This document shows positions 9,001 through 18,502 of a DNA stretch of 64,000 nucleotides, in pieces. The notes under the pieces are model-generated. The model did no database searches and was not told the origin of the DNA. It saw only the letters and a program-made list of their open reading frames with translations. A program made the position numbers and the translations under genes. The stretch comes from Schizochytrium sp. CCTCC M209059 (Eukaryota > Sar > Bigyra > Thraustochytrida > Thraustochytriidae). Location: contig KN805390.1 in assembly GCA_000818945.1 (NCBI GenBank), positions 110,000 through 173,999 on the forward strand, in the 5' to 3' direction. Each line of letters begins with the position of its first letter. Within the stretch, counting starts at the first letter, position 1.

Positions 9001-11028
9001 CTCGACGAAATGGTCATTGAAGCCTCTGCAAAGGTGAGCGAGCGGCGCACAGAGATGGAGAAGGAACGCGAGGCCAAGCTCGCGTTGCAACGGGAGCGCG
9101 CAGAGCGCGCGGAACAGGAGCGACGTCGTTTTCTGTTGGCCAAACGAACATCGAGTCGTGCCTCGACGTCGTCACCCCTCGTCCCACAGGAAGGCGACTC
9201 TCAAACACACACGAACGCCGGGGGAAATGGCCATGCTGGGTCGGGGCTGACAGAAGAGGCCGTATCTAGCGCTGGCAACACCTTGGCGTCGTCGTCGTCG
9301 TCATCTACGGCGGCAGCGAGCGAAATGGGGGGCTCAAGTCTTCTTGGGAACTCGCACAATGCAGGAAGCTTGCACGTTGCGAATCCGCCTACTTCGATGC
9401 TTGGAGGGGGGCTGGGATCCAACGCCGCAAGCCCACGCGCATCGGGTTCGTGGTCAGCAGAGGAGGAGGCAGCAGAGAGGGCGCGCTTTGCTGAGGAGGT
9501 AACACGGTCCGCAGAGGAGATGCAAATTCGAGAAAAGCAAATGAAAAAGCGGGCGCGCAAGGTCAAGGCGCGCATTGCCTCTCTGAGCGACCCGCAAGAG
9601 ACACTGAGTGCCTCAAATCAAGGCAAGTCCCGGCGTTTGCAAGGACTCCTGGATAGCTTGCGCGCAGGTTCTGAGCAAAAGGTGGAAGCCCTTGACATGC
9701 TTGCTCGTCTTGTGCGGGATAGCGTAAAAGGCGTGATTTGCGAAGCGAGTCTTGCGGCTATTATTGGGGTTTGCGTGGGTGAGTTGGGAAAGGGCCCGGT
9801 GCAGTCCGCTGGCGTGCTTTCGAGCGCACTTGCCGCTCTACATGCAATGTGCGTGTCCACATCTGCTGTGTTGGAGTCACTTTTGGACTCTGGGCGCGTG
9901 ACTGCTGTCATTGATGTGTGCGTGCAGCTCTTGCGAACGCCTGTATCTCGGGACAACGTGCAGGCGCTCATTTGTGGGCTATATATCGTCTCTTCCGTCT
10001 TGAGCTGCGCTCGTGGGCGCGCCAAATCGCGTCAGTTGGGCGCAGAGCTAGTCCGACTTTGCATTTATTCCTCGCTGGCGCTTCGCTCCGGCGAGCGTTG
10101 CGCACAAATCAAGTGCGGGAAGCGCTGGGAGAGCACTGGATGCCCAGATGTGCGCGAAGCCGTCGATTTCGTTGTGAGCAGTTTGGGGCTCTTTGAGAGT
10201 ATGGCAGGTGTCGTTCTCGCAGAACACGCAAAGGATTCCCACGTGGACGCCACGACGAGTGCCGTCGTGGACACGCTCCGCGAAGCAGCCTCGTCATCGA
10301 CACTCTTTCGAATCGTTTCGCAGCTTGTCGCGGCCTTTATTGCTGTTCGCGGTACGCACGCACCGCGCGGTGCAGCACGAGCTGTGGATGCCGATCTCGA
10401 GGCACGTTTGCGTCTTGCTGCAGCCTCGGGCTTGCGAGCTCTGAATCTCATGTCGTGCCTCGATCTCAAGATGGTCCAAGAGGTTTTGGGTTCGCCCGCT
10501 TTGCCCTTCGAGCTACAGCAGCTCTTTCGCTACGTCTTGCTTGCTTGCGAGCAGACTTCGTCCAGCAACAATGGGCTCACGTCCGCGTCGGAGGGGGACG
10601 GCGATGTCATTGCCACGATGCCGTCGCCACCCGCAACAGATTGGGGCACCATGTCCGAAGGCAAGGTCGGTCCTGAGGTCTCGCAGGAGGTGCTTTTTGC
10701 GGAGCTTGTAGTCTTTCTCGGTTTTTATGCGCAAGACAGCGCCAAGAACCAGGAGTCTCTCAATTGGGGCCGCGCTCCAACGCCATTGACGCGACTTTGC
10801 TCTGTTCCATTTCGCTACTTTTCGTCTCCCGTAGGAAAATCCATTCTCTTTCCCACGCTCCTCGCTGTGTGCACCGGCAACAGTCGGACATTCACCATTG
10901 TGGCTGAGGAGATCAGTCCTGATCTTTTGACGGCCTATCTTCGTGCACGATCCGACCGAGATGAGAGCCCTACGCAGGCGAAGCGTTTTCCCTCTATGTA
11001 CTGGGAGTCTGCACTTGCTTTCTTTTGA
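6100..11028 (+). CDS. SCAPER: SCAPER homolog (S-phase cyclin A-associated protein in the ER)
   Basis: A 1642-residue protein. The start is the first in-frame ATG in a CACCATGG context. Near residue 400 it carries the SCAPER N-terminal signature (WNILFRNVTRTIDELYYMCE). A CxxC...CxxC zinc-binding knuckle follows near residue 753 (CDVC...CSAC). Next comes a long charged coiled coil (about 785-1020, rich in Arg/Glu/Lys), then a helical ARM-like C-terminus (about 1180-1642). This is the known SCAPER order. In animals the protein is perinuclear/ER-associated, binds cyclin A/CDK2, and is linked to cilia and translation-coupled tubulin mRNA decay; its role here is inferred. Residues 1-390 are low-complexity (Ser/Asn/Arg). 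The motif AWTQVRSRKPQKKK near residue 55 is a basic patch. Confidence 0.85.
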   Translation: MATTPSFFLLTPLEDEEDHLSENDGRDDSEDLVVGTSNQTKAQVPVGSASTDAGGAWTQVRSRKPQKKKPSRSTKPTERRRSSSNSVGSFPGNSSTASSESSNESRENRRKSNDFALQSRWKQQNQNQSHQQTSRGPRLSAHRDSRLGRAWTQDNVQRAPNQLRKPGAVSWHVPHHAHPSQRHESSEDTKLARNEDTRPGSAKSANDHRKNPAVKTHDPNRPSHSVGCSDKSTSNYNNHNNNNKDDIEVDTLNTSKQAGGDTARGVDSIRPTNTRSSSISSSCTYSVRPSVVQKPYDLSDARQPEVHGSSQNACSVAEQQEDQKSVPETDIDSSCGLDAATGVEMEKGPKADENIDACLIRDDKSNAGAAAANEAVNEGSDTEAPYDSEHERSLDAINREKLRAKIWNILFRNVTRTIDELYYMCEFDSSDEQCGKAEDLLSTCLTDFGELRARIQAQTASARQGPGKASFTGRPGSAKALAWEVRKSQAVPSPVTLLFGSHLQEEEGGLESAGLETRVALDAAAEEEMSLLHQRSLQSLNASSTRGTIDFNSSNTEPSLFGDDRVGQTAHELPNTVSTSSAWVRKPRIVTESPRRAAQTYGTVTSRADGQGFQTKGRVVLRRPTPVRAGPLSSSSSKKRVSLRVATAPISAQETSFTPSSPREEDLGIIPASARDGSRQGGESVAEDPEESAFGVHRTAKSAGPAPSPRPSVFTFDDVEDAESGLRWGDEEVGLTQDAVDSMDIVSPNRKRSCDVCRRRVVPAAGDQETCSACLSKAGMLRTLHQKLSSPERRKPSPSETKRRQTRKQTTARLNREKIDLQRQAKLRLQTSRQEQIAKTKEEVMLAQNRAIHERLERAAVAREAKLKSVAKKAENEARKVNEVQFINEMTEQDRTAQLHKKLEDGEKRRLVFIGSIREKAEKQNERVEARRLREEDRERQLREAMQKRHEEAERRKAEALEEQRRKLDEMVIEASAKVSERRTEMEKEREAKLALQRERAERAEQERRRFLLAKRTSSRASTSSPLVPQEGDSQTHTNAGGNGHAGSGLTEEAVSSAGNTLASSSSSSTAAASEMGGSSLLGNSHNAGSLHVANPPTSMLGGGLGSNAASPRASGSWSAEEEAAERARFAEEVTRSAEEMQIREKQMKKRARKVKARIASLSDPQETLSASNQGKSRRLQGLLDSLRAGSEQKVEALDMLARLVRDSVKGVICEASLAAIIGVCVGELGKGPVQSAGVLSSALAALHAMCVSTSAVLESLLDSGRVTAVIDVCVQLLRTPVSRDNVQALICGLYIVSSVLSCARGRAKSRQLGAELVRLCIYSSLALRSGERCAQIKCGKRWESTGCPDVREAVDFVVSSLGLFESMAGVVLAEHAKDSHVDATTSAVVDTLREAASSSTLFRIVSQLVAAFIAVRGTHAPRGAARAVDADLEARLRLAAASGLRALNLMSCLDLKMVQEVLGSPALPFELQQLFRYVLLACEQTSSSNNGLTSASEGDGDVIATMPSPPATDWGTMSEGKVGPEVSQEVLFAELVVFLGFYAQDSAKNQESLNWGRAPTPLTRLCSVPFRYFSSPVGKSILFPTLLAVCTGNSRTFTIVAEEISPDLLTAYLRARSDRDESPTQAKRFPSMYWESALAFF

Positions 11029-11476
11029 TTTGTCCCTTATCTTTTCACATCAGTAGGTCAAAAAAAAAAGTGCTTTGTCTTATGGCATCTTCTTAAACAC
11101 GTTCCATCAGCGCTCGCGCCTTATTTGTTTTTCAGGCTCCTGTGGTCGTTACCGCCTTCGAGGCGTCCCATTTGCGCCGCGGTGGGGCCCGGAACGAGAT
11201 GCGGACTCAGAGTCTGAGCTTAAGGCCGGGGGCGGGGGCGTCCAACGGTCACAAGATGTTGAATAAATAGAAGGAGAGGATACGAGGGTCAAAGATGAAA
11301 AAAGGAAGAGGGCCAAATTGTAGCTAGCACACCGCGGCCGTGATGGTGCACTATTTCTCTTGTACTTGGTTTGCAGCAATTATTCGGCCAGCGTTTGCGT
11401 GGTAAAGCACAGCATAGCGCCAGCAAACCCAGAAGTTGCCGACTACAGGCACACATACTCTGGGAAGAAAGAAAAC
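11029..11476. other. Intergenic
   Basis: No gene is seen. A poly(A)-like run lies at 11059-11069 and an AATAAATAG at 11262. The frame of the next gene is open upstream of its ATG but encodes nothing recognisable. Confidence 0.4.
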
Positions 11477-12325
11477 ATGAGGCTCGCACGAGTGTGGCCG
11501 CTGGCGCTGCTGTGCGCTCTCGCGAGCTATGGCGCTCGGGGAGCGATGGCAGCAATGTCAACAGCAAATAACGCTCAAGCGCGCCGCGAGCTAGGCAAGC
11601 AAAGGAAAAAAATACGCAAAGCCGAAGATGATTATCCAGAAGTTTGCGCCGCCGTCTCAAAAGCAAGTCAAATTGAGAATTGCTTTGATGCTGTGCTCGG
11701 TGAAGATCCTCGCTTTGCTATTGACGACGAGATTTGTAGCCAGTACAACGGCCTCGACTACACGACGATGCGCGAGTCGTGCCTGAGAAATCCCATTTGT
11801 TCCTTTTGGGGACCAGCTAAGTCGAATCGACGCCGACACCAGTGCATCGCAAACCCTTGCGCTCGCATCAACAATGGGCGGTGCACAATCCAGCACACAG
11901 GAGGCCGTTGCGTTTGGTGGACTCAGGAGCAGAACGCCAAATTTCGAGGTATCTCTGCGCCAGGTTGCTATGAGAGTCCATGCAGACACGCAATCCCGAA
12001 TAAGGCGAAAGCGTGCCGCGCAGTCAACAAAATTCTGCCCTTTGAGCACCTGGATAAAGCGGGCACACCTCAAGAGGCAGCTCATCTCGAAGACAGCCCT
12101 TTCCAGTGCACCTGGTGTCATGGCGGTTCTCGGTGTGTGAATGTCAAGACCGAGTCCCAAGCACAGTGCTGGGGTCTGCAAGATGCCCGGTTGACGTGTA
12201 CGAGCAGCTGTGCTAGCGAGCTCGGCGAGCCTTGTCCTTCCACAAATTGTGCGAAAGATTGCTGTGGCAATGATGCATGGTGCAAGTGCGTGAGCAGTCA
12301 TGCTCGTCTCGAGACTACGATGTGA
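11477..12325 (+). CDS. Secreted cysteine-rich protein, unknown function
   Basis: 282 residues. The first 25 or so (MRLARVWPLALLCALASYGARG) form a clear signal peptide: basic n-region, leucine/alanine core, small residues at the likely cleavage site. I chose the ATG at 11477 because it puts this signal at the N-terminus; the open frame upstream has none. The mature part has 24 cysteines, many in short pairs (NPC, QCTWC, CAKDCCGND, WCKC), so an extracellular disulfide-rich fold is likely. Short patches such as GGRCVWW and SPFQCTWC recall small Cys/Trp extracellular modules such as PSI or thrombospondin-like repeats, but I cannot assign a family. There is no transmembrane segment or obvious GPI signal. 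Confidence 0.7.
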   Translation: MRLARVWPLALLCALASYGARGAMAAMSTANNAQARRELGKQRKKIRKAEDDYPEVCAAVSKASQIENCFDAVLGEDPRFAIDDEICSQYNGLDYTTMRESCLRNPICSFWGPAKSNRRRHQCIANPCARINNGRCTIQHTGGRCVWWTQEQNAKFRGISAPGCYESPCRHAIPNKAKACRAVNKILPFEHLDKAGTPQEAAHLEDSPFQCTWCHGGSRCVNVKTESQAQCWGLQDARLTCTSSCASELGEPCPSTNCAKDCCGNDAWCKCVSSHARLETTM

Positions 12326-12902
12326 TTGACGGATTACGATGATGGTGATTTCACTCACCGTCGCTCTCTCCACATGGAGTATGACTGTGAGTTAACCTGT
12401 GTGGATACGTCTGTTCGAGCCCGCCCATCTTGAGGCTTGCTCTTAGCCCGGAGGTGTAAATATGATGATCATCATGATCATGCTGAACATGATGATGATC
12501 ATGCTGAACTGGATCATTCATTTCATTGAGTCATAATCATGTTGATGACCGTTTTGTACACGTGCGTAAGAAAAGAAAGTGGCTCTGCCTCTGCGCCAAA
12601 GACATATTTGCGTCAAGATGTGTGCGTGACGACAATCTTTTTTTTTTAAAATCATGTTTCACGCTGGATTTTTTAATGCCCATTTCCAAGCCATTTTCGA
12701 CCATTTTCTTTTCTGTCCCAGTCCGCCATTGCCGGAGCGGGTTTGCGGAGATAAAGTACATTGGCTCACGCGTGGGCAGGTACGAAGACGCGTGCGGACG
12801 AGATACACCGAGCCTAGAGCAGAACAGTCACTCAGTCGCTCGCTCGCTCGCAAAGTGCGTAGAGAAAAGAAGCGCTCGCGGGCGGGCACGAGATCCATCA
12901 AC
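12326..12902. other. Intergenic with GATCATG-type repeats
   Basis: No gene is seen. A cluster of GATGATCATCATGATCATG repeats lies at 12460-12513. An A-rich and T-rich stretch near 12630-12650 precedes the next gene's leader. Confidence 0.5.
12460..12513. repeat. GATGAT/CATCAT repeat with direct GATCATGCTGAAC copies
   Basis: The 13-base unit gatcatgctgaac occurs twice, spaced by atgatgat. The surrounding gat/atc triplets make the tract partly self-complementary. Confidence 0.7.
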
Positions 12903-13745
12903 ATGGGCAAGTTACGTCAGGTCGTCGTGGTGGCCGCCGACCTAAAGAACACCGAAGAGGAGTTCGCCAAGCAGCTCGACACCTTTGTGACATTCAGAGA
13001 CCCTGAACTAGAGATTTTTGGTATGCACAACGCACTGCTTCCTGTTGGCAGATCATTCCTGGAGATCGTGAGCCCGCTTCCGGGCCAGGAACAAAGGTCG
13101 GCAGGAGGACGATTCCTGCAAAAGCGTGGACCCGGCGGCTACATGCTCATTGTACAGGTCTCGCCCGATGTCTTGACGCATGCACGCACACGCGCAGACG
13201 ACATTGGTCTCCGTGTTGTGCACGAAGGCAGTCGCACGCAACAATCGATGGAGTCTCAGTCTTTTAAGTTGGGCCAAGGCCCTGGATTTAGCGAGGATGG
13301 CATTGCGGGTTTTCACTTGCATCCGAAGGATGTTGGCTGCATAACTGAAATTGCCACGCAGCGGCCTGCCAGCAAGTGGACCTGGGCAGGAAATGAGTGG
13401 CTCAAACCTGAGGCACGCATGCAAATTGGCATGTCGCCCACGCGAGGCTTTGCTGGCGCCACCGTGGCCACCCCCGACCCGATCGCCACTGCCAAAGTAT
13501 GGATGGATCTGCTGCGCCTCGATGACTCCCGCCTCGAACAGATCGCTGGCAAAACGGAGGGCGAATGCAAACTTCATCTCGATGACGATTCGTTCCTACA
13601 CTTTCGAAGGCCTGTGCGCGAAGGGGAGTTGGGCGTGGTCTCTGTCCACATTGTCACTGAGACGTCCAAGCACGAAAGTCCCGGATCCATGGATCTCGCA
13701 GGCACTGATTTACACTTTCACCATCCGCTCAAGTCCAAGCTTTAA
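12903..13745 (+). CDS. Glyoxalase/VOC-fold family protein
   Basis: 280 residues, starting at the ATG in ATCAACATGGGC. The order beta-rich strand, HNALLPVG, FLEIVSPL, then a second half with GFAGATVATPDPIATAKVW and LHLDDDSFLHFRRP matches paired beta-alpha-beta-beta-beta modules of the vicinal-oxygen-chelate superfamily (glyoxalase I, dioxygenase and bleomycin-resistance relatives). HNALLPVG is typical of the VOC family, where the His often binds the metal; LEIVSP supplies a likely Glu ligand. The substrate cannot be read from the sequence. The family fold is fairly clear, the reaction is not. A cytosolic location is likely because no signal sequence is seen. Confidence 0.7.
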   Translation: MGKLRQVVVVAADLKNTEEEFAKQLDTFVTFRDPELEIFGMHNALLPVGRSFLEIVSPLPGQEQRSAGGRFLQKRGPGGYMLIVQVSPDVLTHARTRADDIGLRVVHEGSRTQQSMESQSFKLGQGPGFSEDGIAGFHLHPKDVGCITEIATQRPASKWTWAGNEWLKPEARMQIGMSPTRGFAGATVATPDPIATAKVWMDLLRLDDSRLEQIAGKTEGECKLHLDDDSFLHFRRPVREGELGVVSVHIVTETSKHESPGSMDLAGTDLHFHHPLKSKL

Positions 13746-14618
13746 AAAAGGAATACATTGTACGCCTTACATCCATAAGCTGATCAAGTGAAAACACTTG
13801 GAAAGATTGTCAAAATTTGTTGTGACGGTTCCATTCAACAAAACAGTGCATATCGCTTGATTCAGTTGTTTCGCCGCTGGAGCGAAGCTTCGACTTGTTC
13901 TACATTTCGTCAACGAGAGAGTTTGAGTATACACAAATGATAGCGAGTGAAGCGTCGCCGCCGATGATTGGATCATCAAGCAACTCGTGCCGGAGGAAAG
14001 ACTTTCCCAATCATGTTTCCCTCAAAAATCAGGGAGTATTTCGCCTTGTTTCCCCATCGGTATACTTTATGCCTGCTCCAATTCTTTGCTCCCTCTTTCC
14101 CTTTTACTTTCTCTCTCTCTCTCACTGTCAGTCCGGAATGTGTGCGCATGCAATGGCCACCAGCGGGATAAATAACTATCCTAGTATTACGTACTAGGGC
14201 CTAGGCCTACCGTGACTCAAGTTGCCAAGTAAAAACGAAGGTAACACACGTGTGCGTTGATCGCCCAAACACCTAGTTACCCCCTCTTCGCCCTCGCGCC
14301 GCGGCGCGACCCCGCGGCAAGCCCGCACGCAAGCGAGCAAGCCAGCGAGCCCGTCCCCGCGACCCCCGTGCGGGCGCCGCCGCGACACGCTCCGTCCGCG
14401 CGTGCGCCCCCCACGTAGGACGCGCCAAGGCCGCATCGCATCACGAGCCAGGCCAGGCTCGCTCTCCCGCCTCGCCCTTCTCTCCCCTCGCGCGAAGAAG
14501 CCTCCCTTTTTCACTCTGCTTTTTTGGCCCCTCTCCGCCGCACGTGCTCGCTCGCTCGCGCCGCTTCTTCGCGTCGCTTGCCCGCCCGTCCTCTCTCGAT
14601 CCCCTCGCTGCCGCCGCC
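13746..14618. other. Intergenic and GC-rich leader of the Roc-COR gene
   Basis: No gene is seen. The first half is AT-rich with a CTCTCTCTC run at 14110. From 14270 it turns strongly GC-rich (CGCGGCGCGACC type) up to the start at 14619. Confidence 0.5.
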
Positions 14619-17600
14619 ATGGGCCGCATCCGAGGCGACGTGTACGGCGTCGCGCAGTCCGCCGACCTCGTGCTGGCGGCCTGCAAGGACGCGTACCTGC
14701 GCGCGTGGAGCAAGAAGGACGGCGCCCTCGTCTTGCGCGCGTGGAGCAAGAAGGACGGCGCCCTCGTCTTGGAGACCAAGACGCCCAACAACATGGAGGC
14801 CAACACCGTGGCCGTGCAGGGCAAGCTGGCCGCGTCGGGGACTGACGAAGGCGGTCTCTTCCTGATCGACCTGGCCACCGCCTCCGTCCTGCACGCGCTC
14901 CGGGGCCACACGGGCACTGTCTGGAGCGTCATCTTCGACGGCGACGAGATCATCTCCGGGTCCGGCGACCAGACCGTGCGCGTCTGGGACAAGGTCAGCG
15001 GCCGCGAGACCTTGAAGATCGACGCCGGGGACTGGGTCTACAGCGTCGCCGCCCACGGGGACCTGCTCGTGGCCGGGTTGAGCGACACGACCGTGCGCGT
15101 CTTCGACCGGGCCAGCGGCGGCCCACGCCACGTGCTCAGGGAGGCGACAGACTGGGTCTACGCGGTCGCGATCGACGCGCAGCGCATGGTGAGCGGGTCC
15201 CGGGACACGGAGGTGAGGGTCTACGCCGTGCCTTCCTTCGAGCTCGTCCGCGTCCTCAAAGGACACACCAAACACGTGCGCTCTGTCGCGCTCGAGGGAG
15301 ACCACATCGTGAGCGGGTCCGGCGACAACACGGTCAGACTCTGGGACGCGCGCAGCGGATACACGCTGCGCGTCTTGCAAGGACACTCGAAAAGGGTGAA
15401 GTCTGTCTCTCTCTTGGGGTCGAAGATCGTGAGCGGATCTTGGGACGAGAGCGTGCGCATCTGGGACGCGGAGACGGGCGCCTCGACGCGCGTGCTGGAC
15501 GGCACAGAGGCCGTGCGGCCCATCGAGGAAGTGCTCGGCGCCACCGCGACGACTGCGGCGGCGGAGGAGGCGCTCAAGGCGGCGCTGGCGAACGGGGACC
15601 CCGCGGAACTGGGCCGCTGCAAGCTCATGGTCGTCGGCCAGGGCGCCGCCGGCAAGACGTCCGTGGTGCGCTCGCTGCTGGGCTTACCGCCCGTGGCGGA
15701 GCACCTCTCGACGGTGGGCGTCGAGCTCACGCGCACCGATACAGAGTCCTGGGTGGAGATCGAGGGCCTTGACAGCGGGTTTGAACGCCAGGCGTATCGC
15801 GTGGCGGCGCTGCGCATGGCCGCGCAAGAGCAAGCTGCGAGCAAGAAGCGACAATCGCTGCCCAGGCGCGTGTCTCGCGGCCTTACAAATGCCGTACGTC
15901 GACGTTCTTCTGCCGCGCGACCCTTTGTCGCAGAGGTGCAGGTGGAGCTGGTGCCTGAGGCCGAGGTGGCGCGGCGGTTCGACATTGCGGAGATAGGAAA
16001 CTTGGCCGGCAAGACGCAGTCGGGCCAGAAGATCATCTTTACGATCTGGGACTATGCGGGTCAAGAGGTCTTTTACGCGCTACACCACATCTTCCTCACG
16101 CGCGAGGGCGGTGTGTACATGCTCGTGTTCAACATGCAGGAGTTCCTCATTAAGCAAGATCAAGCCCTTGGGTACCTTTCATTCTGGCTCAACTCGGTCA
16201 AGCTGCATGCACCGAAGGCCCCTGTCCTTCTGGTCGGAACACATTATGACCAAGCCTCCAGCCGTGACAGTCTGCAGGCAGTGGAAAAAACTTTGCGGAA
16301 GGATCTGAAAGCGCTGCGTGGTGTCAAACTCATCAAAAACCACGCGCAAAGACTGAGCTTCTTTCCGATCGACAACATGAGCTCTGCGGCAGACCGTGCT
16401 GTCGAACTTCGAAAAACTGTTGAAGAGACCGCCTCGGAGCTCGAGTCCGTTTCGCAAAAGATCTCGCTGCGCTGGCTCAAGGTCATCGACGACCTCATGA
16501 AGCTTGACTGCGATCACGTTCCCTTTGCAGCGGTGCAGGAACTGGCAGACCAGTATCACGCTGGCGATCAAACAGACGAGCTACTCAAGTATTTCCATGA
16601 AGTTGGTATGCTCGTTCATCTGCGCGCCAATGGCACGCTCCACGATAAGGTCGTGTTGAACCCGCAATGGCTCTTGGACAAGCTGGCGCGAGTGATTGCG
16701 GACGAGATCCATGTGCAGGAATATCTACTTTGACAAGAGGCTTCTCTCAGTTGGATCTCGAAGACGATTTTGCACTTTTGCGCGAGAAAGGCATCTGCAC
16801 ACGCGCCTTGCTCGAATTTCTATGGGATGGTGAAGAAGTTGGCTACCTCGTGGAATTTATGCGCGCCGCCATGGTCCTCTCTAGATGGGCCTTCTCTGAG
16901 GATGGCAGCGCGACGCAAGAAGGGGCTGAGCAGACATTCCTCGTGACCAGTCTGCTCAGGCATGCTGAAGATGATGCACTCCGCTCTGAAATCGCCAGCA
17001 TGCCACCGGGATTGACGTGCGTCCTCGACTTTTCGCGTTTTTTACTTCCCGATGGTGTGTTTGCGCGTATATTGTCGCTCTGCGCTGAGCATAGCAGCAA
17101 GATGAGTGAGGGCACGCGAATGCCTCAGCTTGCCGCTGCCGAAGCCATTGTTCGTTTTGGACTGTCTGTCTTTGCACTTGAAGTGGATGGAGACAGAATC
17201 TGGTTTCGCGCAGCAGGCGGCACGGAGGAGCCAGCCAGCATGCTCAAGATGCTGATCAGTATGTTTCAAGGTGCGCGCGATGCGGCCTTTCAAGACCTTC
17301 CCTGGAAGCTGCTATTGCAATCTCCCAAAGATTCCTCCCTTTTCGTATATTTCGACGACCTGACAAAGGCGCGAGATGCACGTCGTGACAAAGTCATGTC
17401 AACGGGAACAGCAAACGCGCGAGTGGCGGACTTTGAACCGTTTTTTGTCGATGGTCCCCTCACCGAGGACGTGCTTGACACCGGCGCGCCACAAGTGGCA
17501 ATGGTGTCGCCGCTCGAATCTTCATTCAAGTATCATGTGTTTCTGAGTCATCGACAGATCGAAGCCGGTGACGCATGCAACCTCATGGCAGAGAAACTAC

Positions 17601-17965
17601 GATACCGCGGTTTGCGTGTCTGGTTTGGTCAGGAGAGCGAGGAAAATCTCGCAGAGGCGGAGATGCGCCGCGGGATCCAAGATTCCAAGTGCTATCTTTT
17701 GTTTCTTTCCAAGAATGTCTTCGAGTCGGCTGCGGTGCGCATGGAGCTCTCTACGGCGCTGGAAATGGAAAAGCCAATTTTGCTCGTGCATGAGAGCGAC
17801 ACGGGTCGTCCTGGCTTTGCCAATTTTGCCACATACAAGGACTCGGCGCCTCGAATTGCCGCGGATCTTTTTACCAAAGTCGAGTCCATGCCTTTTCAGC
17901 GTCGTCTTTATCTGGCCAAGGGATTTTACGAAGAGCTGACTGCGCGAATTGAGCATTCCGGCTGA
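14619..17965 (+). CDS. WD40-Roc-COR-TIR protein with reading-frame break at about 16731
   Basis: The start ATG has a perfect GCCGCCGCCATGG context. Residues 1-295 form WD40-type blades (repeated VWSVIFDGDEIISGSGDQTVRVWD-like units). A Roc GTPase follows: P-loop GQGAAGKT at 340-347, WDYAGQE switch II at 477-483 and THYD at 541-544 in the guanine-specificity position. A COR domain comes next. The first frame ends at TGA 16731-16733. Homologous COR sequence continues from about 16734 in the frame one base behind (FALLREKGICTRALLEFLWDG), and a TIR domain (HVFLSHRQ onward, 17528-17850) ends the protein. A Glu in VRMELSTAL (codon 17744) aligns with the NADase Glu of SARM1-type TIRs. A one-base loss, a 59-base intron (16692-16750) or true inactivation could explain the break. 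Insert residues 400-440 are basic. Confidence 0.8.
14701..14772 (+). repeat. Perfect 36-base tandem duplication inside the first WD40 blade
   Basis: Two identical in-frame copies of a 36-base unit encode RAWSKKDGALVL twice in a row. Perfect identity points to a recent slip or duplication that keeps the frame. Confidence 0.9.
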
Positions 17966-18502
17966 GAATGAGCATTGTTAATTTATCAATTTTTGGTTGT
18001 CTACGTACAACTCCTTTCAACAACAACAATAATAGCAATAACAAAAACAACTTCAAGTGCATTGTTAACATGCGGATTTGAGACCACAGCTTCAAGAATG
18101 CAAGAAGCGATTCTCATCGCGATTAAATCCGCGACGACGCTAATAAAATTCGAAAGATGCAGCAATCCAAGCTTTGTCACCTGAAAATGAAGGGTGTATC
18201 TTTTTGTTGCCTGCCTGCCTGCCTGCCTGCCTGCGTAGTACTACCTACCCTATAGTATTACAACCTGCGACAGACATGAAATCCACGGCAACAACACTTC
18301 TCCTTGAAGGCAGGCTCTGACAAAAGTCAGGCTTGACATGGATTGATTTGCGTTGATTTCGCGCAGCACTCCTTCCTTGCTTCCGTCGTCCGCCGCTGCA
18401 ACGCTGTTGCGCGCGCGCATTTCCCCTCAGCTTGTTTGCGCGCGCGCACGAGCGAGTGCACGAGCCGCGCTAGACTTTCTTCTTTTGCTCGAAACGGTGC
18501 TC
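17966..18502. other. Intergenic
   Basis: No gene is seen. It holds a CAACAA/TAATAA-rich stretch at 18018-18055 and a (CCTG)n microsatellite at 18207-18234. The downstream gene's frame is open upstream of its ATG. Confidence 0.5.
18207..18234. repeat. (CCTG)n microsatellite
   Basis: About seven CCTG/GCCT units in a row. Confidence 0.9.

Noticed and set aside
13895..14197. 100-codon frame after the VOC gene
   Set aside because: No domain; Ser/Phe-rich chance frame in an AT-rich flank.
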